This document shows positions 55,427 through 64,000 of a DNA stretch of 64,000 nucleotides, piece by piece (position 1 is the stretch's first letter; every line of letters starts with the position of its first letter). The notes below the pieces were generated by a model. The model saw only the letters and a program-made list of their open reading frames with translations. It was not told the DNA's origin and did no database searches. The position numbers were made by a program, and so were the translations under genes. Source of the DNA: Cunninghamia lanceolata (taxonomy: Eukaryota; Streptophyta; Pinopsida; Cupressales; Cupressaceae); NCBI GenBank assembly GCA_027924645.1, contig BSBN01000233.1:9938501-10002500 (forward strand). The letters run 5' to 3'.

Positions 55427-57077
55427 TGATGCAGAGTGGAACGCAACGGAGGCAACCTAACAGGAAGGAGTTGCCAACAAAACAAACAGCATGATAAAAT
55501 TCTCTATCGGCTGAACATCATCATCATATTTCCTAGAGACACCAACAGCATCATCACATTTCAACAGCATCATCATATTTCTGATGATCGCAAATATCCT
55601 CCTGTCGACTACTATTTACCTCCTTCGACTGTCGCCTGTCATCATCATCATGATAATCAACGGGCGCAAACATCCTCCGGTTGCACTGTTCATCAGGTGC
55701 CAAACACAAGCGGCATCATCATGATATTCAAATATCACCTTCGTCAGCAGGATATCCAAATATCCGGTTGTCCAAATATCCTGATGACGTTCCACTTCAA
55801 CAACTTGCCTTCGATGCTTCACTGCCCGACGATACAAGCAACAGCATCATGATATTGTTCATCCGGTTCTTCGAAACCTCCTGATGATGCTGATACAACT
55901 TCCTGCCTACGCCAATACTCAACCACTTAGCGACAACAGGATAAACTCGCATAGAGGGATTTCTTAATATCTTGATGACGATGACGTCATATCCTGATGA
56001 CGATGACGTCACACATCATCCTGATGAACTCTTCAACACTTAGCCAAAAAAAACTCAACTTTCACACCCGCATCCGTTAGCGATATGCGGATGATGACCT
56101 TCCCCGAGAGATGATCCTGACTGCGATATATACACTGAGTATATATCCAACTCAAAACATCATGATGCACCTGCAACATGCAAATTTCAACAACTTCATG
56201 ACCCGATCCTGATGGCGATGGATTTGCAAATGATGTTGCGGCTCGTTCCGACTGGAAATGCACATGCAGACTCCTGTGTATCCTTCCACTGCATGAAAAC
56301 ACTCACAACCGCATAATTTCACAAAGATCATGTGACGACCGGGCCGGATCACCTTCAAACCAAAATCTAAGCAAACTTATCTTCTAGACCTAGCACATGA
56401 GGATGCTAGGCTGATTTACAGCATGCTTCTAATAGATCTCCTGAACAATGCAATGCATAAACAGAAAACACAAATGCAATCTAAGCTATGATACAGGTCC
56501 ATTCCACCGATTTGCAGGATCAACCGGTGGAAGGGTTGAAAGTGGTCATTAGCTTGCAAAACGGAAAGGAAATCAACACAGATGCAAACCGATAATGCAA
56601 AAGACGAGATCTTATTCAATTGAAATTCAGTGTCCTGAATACAGCTTCACAATGTCTGAACTGCTCTCCTGAATATCTACTCAACACAACACCAGTACAT
56701 CTAGCAACATCAATATCAAAACTATATCAAACTATATCTCTAAAACCCTACAGATCGAAGGTATATATAACAAATCCTTCGAGTACTACTAACATCACTT
56801 CCCAGCGGCTGGGAGCTTCCAAGCGGCTGGGAGAGAGGACAGCTCAGACTCTCTTATCCCGATCTCTAACTGCCTACACTTACTCCTATGCTGAACTATT
56901 ACATAGCATCGGTCACAGTGGACCTTATTACATGATAAAGTCAAACATACTAAAAATAGATTATCCCGTCATCATGATGATAACTATCCTACATCCTGAT
57001 CATGTATGTCATCATGCGGACCTATATCCTGATCATGCGGACCTATATCCTGATCATGTGCGGGTGCTCCTGCACCA
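55427..57077 (-). repeat. Gypsy B 5' LTR
   Basis: 1651 bp, TG...CA, partner of 49052-50702. Possible TATA box at 56762-56770 on the minus strand. Open frames inside it (for example 55436-55852) are identical in kind to those in the other LTR and carry no recognisable domain. Confidence 0.95.
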
Positions 57078-57082
57078 GCTTG
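57078..57082. repeat. Target-site duplication of gypsy B, right copy
   Basis: GCTTG, identical to 49047-49051. Confidence 0.92.
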
Positions 57083-58292
57083 ATTACCATCATGGCACCA
57101 AAATTGTGTTCATTTTTTATTAAAATTATCTTAGAAACAAAATTGAAATGGCATATTTTCCTACCACAGTTTGGAGATTTAACCCTCATGACCTATCATT
57201 TCTTACAGAATTATTAATGCAAAAGCCATCCCTACTAAATTAATGGCCTACACAGAAGGTTAGAAAAAATACCCAAATCTCCCCTATTCACATTGTGGTA
57301 GTCTAGAAATTAACAAGTAGCATGTCGTCATCTTCCAAAGTCAATTAGTATTTCATAAAATTGACTTTCAAGTGAAAATAGCTTGATTTTTCACTTTGTT
57401 GATCAATTCATTTTTTGAAGTGTATACCAAATTCATCAGTGACTACCTTGGATCACTTGTTCATTTTTAATTTTATCTATTAGAATGAAATTTGTCCTCA
57501 AAAGGAACTTGAGACAATTAATTTCTCCATGCTAAATGGTATCATGAAGCTAACATTCATTAGATAGAGCAAGATCCGTTAAAGTACCCAACAAGCCCAA
57601 AGTTAGTATATCATTTTTGAGCTTATAGATTATCATTGGGATGTTTATTTGGAAATCAAGGATTGATGATAGGCATGACTCTCATTTGAAAAAAGAATCT
57701 CTGTAAGAGGGTAAGGTATCATTGTTGCCTTATTTCTCAAGTTGTTACTTTCTATAATGAGTGTAGGAGATTTAAAGATAGACCGTGTACTTAAAAAGGT
57801 AGCAAGGATGTTTGAGTTTTCAAGATTTCAATTAGGTTCAATGTGTCAATTGTTGTCTTCATTTTCCCTTTCTAAAGGGTATATTAGATTTATTATAACA
57901 TTGTGTTCATATGACAAGGCAACATGATTTGGAGGTCCATTTAGTATTTCCATGTGCTCAACCTTTTCTATTTAAATTACCCTAGCCAAATCTAAAATTT
58001 GACTTGGTACTTGAACCTCTATCATATTCTAGTAAATGAGCCTTGGAATTTTTATGGATAATGGATGGCATAGTCATAGGTTCTTCAAAAGGGGAGAAAT
58101 GAAGTGAAAAAATAGTTATATTCTAATTATTAGTGACCTAGTCTTGTTGAGGGACAATATGCTTCTAGTTTTCCTAAGGAAAACACGATGACTATAAGCT
58201 CAACTTTGTTGCAAGAATATTAAAATTAACTAGGTTAGAGGCTGCTTATGGGTGCATATGAGGCAAATGATCTTATTTGTCTTGACATGGCA
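57083..58292 (-). other. Interior of the gag-only element, right of gypsy B
   Basis: No recognisable polymerase or integrase motif on either strand. Continuous with the minus-strand gag upstream of it. Confidence 0.4.
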
Positions 58293-58805
58293 TTAGACAA
58301 AGTCAAGATTCAAAATGCATTTTTTATGAAAGAACATGGTTTCATGAAAAGGCCCTAAAACTTGCAAATAAATTATGATAACTTCATGATCAATTAGTGT
58401 ATACAATGTTTCTACTCTTTTGAGAGTCCTATGAAATCTAAAAGGAAAATTCAAAATTAATTCATCAAGCCCCTTGTATAATGACATGAGCTATTGTAAG
58501 GGATCCTATGAATCAATTTTCCCAAATGGATGGAGAAACAATGCCTCAAACTCAACCCAAGAATGAATATAATTGGGGATCAAGAGTTTATACCATTCAT
58601 ATGCCCCACCATCCAAAGTATAAGAAAAAATCCTACAAATGACATCCTCGTGTATGATATGAATCTATTTAATCAAAGCCTTAAATCTCTTAACATGGTC
58701 AAATGCATTATAGTTATAATGAGGAGAGAAGGAATAGATCCATGTAGAAATTCCAAGAGAAGTCTCATGGGAATCTATAGTGATGTTGATGGGATAAAAA
58801 AATAA
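58293..58805 (-). pseudogene. Retrotrans_gag-like fragment of the gag-only element
   Basis: Minus-strand frames, with shifts, read MVKRFKALIKQIHIIHEDVI, then a GGAYEWYKLLIPNYIHSW-like segment and LMSLYKGLDELILNFPFRFH from 58493. This matches the Retrotrans_gag pattern of plant Ty3/gypsy elements: an 'F-x-x-L...I-HEDV-x-x-x-x-F' helix, a W-[FY]-x-x-L-x-x-x-I-x-S-W core and an L...K-G-x-x-E-x-x-x-x-F-x-x-R-F-H helix. It lies about 140 bp after the presumed primer-binding site. No pol follows in the interior that I can identify. Confidence 0.6.
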
Positions 58806-58920
58806 ACTAGGAACAACCATTAAAGAAACCACAAATTCCTTCTTTTTTTTACTATAACCCTACATTTAACAATAAAATTATAGTATTACTCTTCAATTTC
58901 TACTTAATCCTAAATAGTAA

Positions 58921-58937
58921 CCCTCCTTATAGCACCA
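58921..58937 (-). promoter_or_regulatory. Possible primer-binding site of the gag-only element
   Basis: Minus strand TGGTGCTATAAGGAGGG, three bases inside the LTR end at 58941 (minus-strand ...AACA). It begins with the obligatory TGG, but the matching tRNA is not identified. Confidence 0.4.
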
Positions 58938-58940
58938 TAA

Positions 58941-60940
58941 TGTTTATGGGTCAAATGACATAGTCATAGGATGCACTGACTTAGGATATGAAAACCAACT
59001 CATCTCTTTAAAAGAGATATTAGAATCTCCTCATGTTCTTAGGGTCACCAAGTCTTGGTATTGCAAGACAACTCAATGGTGAAATGATTTATGTTTAAAA
59101 AGATGCAGGATAGATATTTAAGTAGAAATAGTTATAAGATAGTTTAAAACTCAAGTTAAGGGGTGATAAAATCAAGAAAACAAATCACAATACATGTGAT
59201 AATTTTGTTAGCTCCATTTGACATGTTGACCTAAAAACCAATAAAGACTTGTAACAAAAAAAATTATCCCTTGAATGTGTTAAACACAAGTATTTATTAT
59301 CAAAAGCGATAACTAAAACTAAAACTAAACCTAATTGAATCCTAGTCTAATCAATTTAGAATAAAGTACAAAAGATGAAAGAGAAAGAAGAAAAGGATAT
59401 GAAATTAGGAAGGAGGAGAGAGAAAATGAGTCTACTAGTCTAGAAAGACAACCATTATCTTGATGAAATTTCCTACAAACATTAGAAACCCACTTGAGGA
59501 ACTATTAGTATTGGCTTAGCATGAAGACAAGAGTGATGTTATCATCTAAGGAATATAACAAATAAAGGATTATACCTAAAAATACAAGACAATAGAGACA
59601 ACCACCATGAAAAGATGTGCAGATTGTGATTAGCAAAAGTATCTCCAAATATGCATTTATGTTTAGAAAGATGTTTATATAACATGGTGATATAAGGTAC
59701 AATGGCAAAAGTTACAAACAAAAAAACTCAAACCAAAATAGTAAGTCTCCTTACCAAATTGATTGCACTAAAAGAGAGCTCTTATGACATTTCTCAAACC
59801 TAATCACTTCCCAAGAACCTTTCCTTAAATAATCACAATTAGCTCTATATTTATCCCTTGACCCTTGAGAAAGATACATTAAGTAATTAGATGAATTTTT
59901 ATTTCCCTTGAGTTAAGTGGCATCAATTAATAACAAAAGTCTCTAGAGAATTCTAGTCTAGGCACTAACTTTGAATCAAGCATTTAATGTGTTGTAGGCT
60001 TGATATGCCTCTAAATTGGCTTCTAACAAGAGATTTATCTTTTACATTTTACTTAGATCATATATATTTTTCATCTAAATATTTAACAATGTGGTATTTG
60101 TTGATTTTTCATGAATAGGATGTACCGAGTATGCTCAACCACTAGGATTTTAGTTACTACAAGTGTCTTTGATTGTTCTCCTATCATTTGTGTGATCCCA
60201 AGAAAATTTAATTTATATGTGATATTATTTCTCTGACCCACCTACCACTAGAAAATGGATATCAAATTTCAATAGTATTGTTGAAGTAATTGAAATCTTA
60301 ACATCTTAAGAAATTTGCTTTATCTATTTGTTTTATAAAAGATCATTAAATTCATGAATTTTGAGAAATCTTGATGTGAAGGGTTACATAAGATATAGCA
60401 TGTCATGTTATGTATATCAGGTTCATGTCCATGTCATGTCATACAAGAAAAGCCATATTAGAGCCATGCTAGTAATTAAGGCATTTATGGGCAAAATTGG
60501 TTATCATGAATATCAAAGGCTAAACCCAAATTGAAATAGTTGAGAAAATTTGTAGTTATAAGATTAATAAAGAATTTTTTCATAGTTGGCCATCAAATTT
60601 AATCATATCAAAATACATGTGGCACCTATAGAAGAATGACATGTTTCCCATGTGAATTGTGTAGGTAAGATGACCTATCATACGATATGTTAAATAAGGG
60701 CCACATCATTACAAGGTATCCAATTCACACTTACAAGTATTTTGAAATCCATGGAATGAGAGTGGAACTCTTTAATGGTAGCATGTGGGTAGGCTCTAGC
60801 AGTTACATGTGGACATGATGTGTTGAAAACAAAAAGACTGAATTGTAGACTATATACTCTATTGGACACAAGCTTCATTAAATCATGGTTTAATACTCAC
60901 TTTTTAGGTGTAAGAAAATTAAAATTAATCTTCATAGACA
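58941..60940 (-). repeat. Diverged ~2.0-kb direct repeat, likely 5' LTR of the gag-only element
   Basis: Partner of 44170-46361, TGTTTATGGG at its plus-strand start. It is about 190 bp shorter, with many indels. Divergence is far greater than for gypsy B, as expected for the older host element. Confidence 0.6.
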
Positions 60941-61764
60941 CAAGCTAACAACTTAATTAGTGTAAGATTTAGTTATGGACATAGCCACCTAAGTTCAAGA
61001 AAGCCTAAAGGAAAGCACAAAGATCTCAAAATCTACTAATATGATAGAGTAAATTGTATTATAATCATAGAATGCAATATAACAAGATGAGATTACATCC
61101 AAGAGATACTCATATGAGAGCAAGAGGTGGATATATATAGTATACTCCACTTAGAGATGTGAATGTACAACCAATGAGGGATAATAGGAGATGTAGTCAT
61201 ATGTGTGTAGTACATCTCTACCAAACAAGAAAAGTACAAGTCACATCATGAAAGTATAACCTACCTAGGTGGATACCCATCAAAGAAAGCTTATCCTATC
61301 CTAAGTCCATATAATGCAATAAAGTAATAAACTAAATGCAAAATAAAACAATGCACCAAAAACCCCCATAAGCATAACTTAGGGGGGTAGGATAGATGGA
61401 ATTGATGGGTCCTATAAAATGTGTAGCCATGTTAGGTAGCCATGTACAAAATTATCCCCTGAAAAAGAAGAGAAGGAGAAAACCTATAGAAAAAAAACTC
61501 CCCCAAGAGAGGATGAATAAGGTTGGGCTAGGTGACCCTACTGAAAATAATAAAACCCTATGTGAGGAAAATCTCACCCGAGAAGAGAGAAGAAGGGAGG
61601 GCTTGCAACCCCCCTCAGTGTGTAGTCTTATGTACTAATGATAGATGCTTGCAAATAAATGTTGAAGATGATTCATGGTCATCGAACAATATTTCTCCCC
61701 TTAGGAGGAACAAGCACAAAGGTGTGTACAATATATCTGTTGTTGCAAGTATGAGGTTAATCAG
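60941..61764. other. Spacer with a small basic open frame
   Basis: 61396-61638 is open for 80 codons (MELMGPIKCVAMLGSHVQN, followed by a Lys/Arg-rich stretch). It resembles no family I know and may be chance or an LTR remnant. Nothing else recognised. Confidence 0.3.
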
Positions 61765-63031
61765 TGTTGTCATTGATGTCGACATACTCATATTGCATTG
61801 ACAAGAAGGATTGGATGAGCTGTGTGCTAAGGATATTGAGAAAATTAGTCTCAATCAGGAACAGTGAAGAACAGTGATGAGAAGAAGGCAAAAGTACTCA
61901 ATAGGTTGAGGTTCAGAGGATGTAGATTAAAGGGTTTGTAGATATGAGTCTTGAGATGATCCAGTTAAGTTTTCAGAGGTCTGCATGAAGATTTGAAGAA
62001 GTTATGATTGATCAAGTAGAACCAGTTCTGGGAGATGCTCTAAAGTGACATAGTGTTACAAAAAGATCCGGTGAGATCCAGAAGTGCATTGTCCTATCTT
62101 GCAGATTGGATGGAGTGTTTGGGATGTCCTTATGATGTGTCATCTCTATTTGTTCATGGTTTGGAGTTCTGGAAGCACCTCTTGCAGTATGACAGTGACG
62201 GTAGACTGTGTTCTTGAAGTTTCGGATAAGGAGGAGAAGAGATTCCAGTGAGTAGAGGAAGTGCGGATGTACCTGGTCATTCAGGCAAGCCTATGAAGGT
62301 TCTTGGATCATGTTGAGGTTGTGTAGTTGATCCGCATTGGTGGTCGAGCCTGAAATTGAAGATATTCTTTCAGATGGAGATGTTCTTGTTAGCTGACTGG
62401 ATGAGTTCTTTCGGATGAAGATGTTCTTGCTTAGACTAGTTGACCGGATGAGTTATTTATCTTGCAAATGTTCTTGTGGTTGATTGCCGACTTGGATGAT
62501 TGTTCCCAAGTCAATGCCTTGTATAAATAAAGGTTTGTGAATTCATTTTGAAGTGAGTTGTGGAGCGAGCAAGTGAGGTATAGCGAAAGAGTGAAAGACA
62601 GAGCAGGTGTGTCTCAGGCTTAAATAGAACTGATCTAGACATGGTGAAGATGTCATTCTCCAATTCAAGTTTGTAATACTTATGATCTTGTAGATAGTGT
62701 GTCTCTTGTAGGCAGTGTGCCTCTTTGTGAGCAGTGTGCTCGAGCAGTGAGCCCTGACTGGCATGTGCCATCCATTTTTCTTATTCTTCTAACAGAGAAT
62801 AATCCTTGGGTTAATCACCCCATGGTTTTTCCCTTAACCGGGTTTTCCATGTCAAAAATCTTGGTGTCAAATGTGTTGATGTTTATCTGCTCCAGTGTTC
62901 TTGCTTTATGCTTTGTTGAATGGTTAATTGATATACTGTTAACTAACAAAGTGGATTCAAGTGTTTGAAGTTGAAGCAAGTTTTATACAACTGATTCACC
63001 CCCCTCTTAGTTGTGTGCCCTAGAACTAACA
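61765..63031 (+). repeat. Copia B 5' LTR (start uncertain)
   Basis: The right end is firm: ...CTAGAACTAACA at 63031 followed by the primer-binding site. TATAAATA at 62522-62529 is a good TATA box. The left end is placed at TGTTGTCATTGATG (61765) only as the best TG candidate. The 3' LTR lies outside the window, so it cannot be checked. Confidence 0.6.
62522..62529 (+). promoter_or_regulatory. TATA box in the copia B LTR
   Basis: TATAAATA, about 510 bp before the LTR end. Confidence 0.6.
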
Positions 63032-63033
63032 AT

Positions 63034-63047
63034 TGGTATCAGAGCCA
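63034..63047 (+). promoter_or_regulatory. Copia B primer-binding site (initiator tRNA-Met)
   Basis: TGGTATCAGAGCCA, two bases after the LTR end. Confidence 0.92.
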
Positions 63048-63089
63048 AGTTCCTCTGAAAGGAGCTTAACTGCTTGAGGAAGATCTAGG

Positions 63090-64000
63090 ATGTCATTGTA
63101 CAAGAAAGATAGTCTGAAGTTCGATGGAACCAATTTCTCTCTCTGGAAAGGTCACATGAAATGTCACTTGGAGTGTATGGGAAAAGCATACCTGTCCATG
63201 ATCACAAAGGCTTATGTACCTCCACAGGGTGGTCCAACAACTCTGAATGAAATCACAGATGCTGAAAACAATTTGCAGACCAAAGAAGCTCTTCTAAGCG
63301 CATTGAATGATTTAGAGCTCTCAAATATTATTGACCTACCAACTGCATATGAGATCTAGGTTAAACTGAAACTTCTGCATGAAGGAGATGAGTTTGTTAA
63401 GAGTGCAAGGTTGCAAAGTCTGAAAGGGAAATTTGAAAGATTGAAGATGAGAGATGATGAAAACGTCACTACCTTTATGCCAAGAGTGAATGAGCTGGTG
63501 TGTGGAATTAGGAATGCTGGTGGGGTTCTAGATGAAAATGAAAATGTTTGCAAAATTCTCAGATCTCTTCCTGCTGCCTACAAAATCAAGGTTGCTGCCA
63601 TTGATAAATTCAGAGCCCATACAACTGTCACAAGAGAGCAATTGGTTGGCAAACTGGCTGCATTTGAAATGACTGAGTTTGGAGATGATCCCTCCAAGAC
63701 TGAATCTGCATTCAAAGCTAGTGCCTATGTGAAAGGCAAACAAAGATTTGATCTAGGAGAAAACTCTTCAAGGAAGCTATCATGGTATGATCAAGCAAGA
63801 AAAGACATGGAAGAGGAAGAAGCAGAAACAGCTCATCTTGAAGCCCTCATTGCAAAGAGACTGCCAAGAGGATCCAGTAAGTATGAAGGAAAGTTACCTT
63901 TTAAATGCTTCAACTGCAATAAGATTGGTCATTTTGCCTCAAGATGTCCGGAAAGAACTGCAAGGTCAAATTCTAACAAACAAAGGTTCCAAAAGAACTA
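63090..64000 (+). pseudogene. Copia B gag, one in-frame stop, cut by the window edge
   Basis: The ATG at 63090 gives MSLYKKDSLKFDGTNFSLWK, the F-D-G-x-N-[FY]-x-x-W opening of plant copia gag. The UBN2-type middle has ARLQSLKGKFERLKMRDDEN, VNELVCGIRNAGG and VCKILRSLPAAY. A CCHC zinc knuckle CFNCNKIGHFASRC starts at residue 273. The frame is open to the window end (303 codons) except for a TAG at 63357-63359, where relatives have Trp (TGG), so a single G-to-A change explains the break. It is related to copia A gag but far better preserved. Protease, integrase and RT would lie beyond 64000. Confidence 0.92.

Larger units (their letters stand above)
49052..57077 (-). mobile_element. Gypsy B: young, apparently intact Ty3/gypsy chromovirus
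   Basis: Two LTRs of exactly 1651 bp (49052-50702, 55427-57077) differ at about nine positions. They flank a minus-strand interior with one uninterrupted 1595-codon gag-pol frame ending in a chromodomain. Primer-binding site (minus strand TGGTATCAGAGCA, 55411-55423), polypurine tract (minus strand TTCTTCTTTTGGGGAGTA, 50703 on) and 5-bp duplication GCTTG are all intact. It sits inside an older gag-only element. This is the only element in the window with every part needed for autonomous transposition. Confidence 0.96.

Noticed and set aside
61396..61638. Small basic protein gene
   Set aside because: No homologous pattern, no supporting context, and repetitive surroundings; kept only as part of a spacer entry.

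Overview
The window looks like a stretch of a large, repeat-dominated plant nuclear genome, AT-rich and full of old retrotransposons. I recognise no host protein gene. The families seen are plant L1-type LINEs with DUF4283 ORF1 proteins, Ty1/copia elements with UBN2-type gag, Ty3/gypsy chromoviruses, gag-only LTR elements and a TRIM. The amount of decayed, nested LTR sequence would suit a gymnosperm or another large-genome seed plant, but that is inference and the species cannot be read from the sequence.

Layout: (a) 1-3.9 kb: remnant of a + strand LTR element with a gag/retropepsin-like frame, a polypurine tract and the start of a 3' LTR. (b) 4.08-25.68 kb: one minus-strand LINE (LINE A) flanked by a 15-bp target duplication with one mismatch. 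Three later insertions split it: a copia element (5645-13803, minus strand, TSD AATTT), a chromovirus (15234-21733, plus strand, TSD CAAAT) and a 334-bp TRIM (23081-23414, TSD AAATT). Removing the chromovirus restores the LINE reverse-transcriptase frame across the junction; removing the TRIM restores the endonuclease frame. (c) 25.7-29.7 kb: AT-rich DNA, a cluster of short palindromic motifs with a 98-bp near-perfect inverted repeat, and a LINE ORF1-only fragment. (d) 29.78-38.40 kb: a second LINE (LINE B, plus strand) with poly(A) and TSD, a C-terminal RNase H, and an internal 2,563-bp tandem duplication of its RT region joined by 11 bp of filler. (e) 38.4-44.1 kb: a (TA)n tract, AT-rich DNA, and a degraded gag-like region with a polypurine tract and LTR start. 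(f) 44.2-60.9 kb: two diverged ~2-kb direct repeats bracket a minus-strand gag-bearing interior in which I find no polymerase. This older element was split by a young chromovirus (gypsy B, 49052-57077, TSD GCTTG) with 1651-bp LTRs differing at about nine sites and one open 1595-codon gag-pol-chromodomain frame. (g) 61.8-64.0 kb: 5' LTR, primer-binding site and gag of another copia element that runs off the window.

The most unusual object is the TRIM. Each 135-bp LTR contains a complete tRNA-like cloverleaf with Pol III A and B boxes, followed by an initiator-tRNA-Met primer-binding site and a polypurine tract. The two LTR copies differ at six sites, and two of these are the two partners of one acceptor-stem base pair (T-A versus C-G). 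The idea resembles Cassandra TRIMs, which carry 5S rRNA promoters in their LTRs, but uses a tRNA-like module. Gypsy B is the only element that looks capable of autonomous activity.
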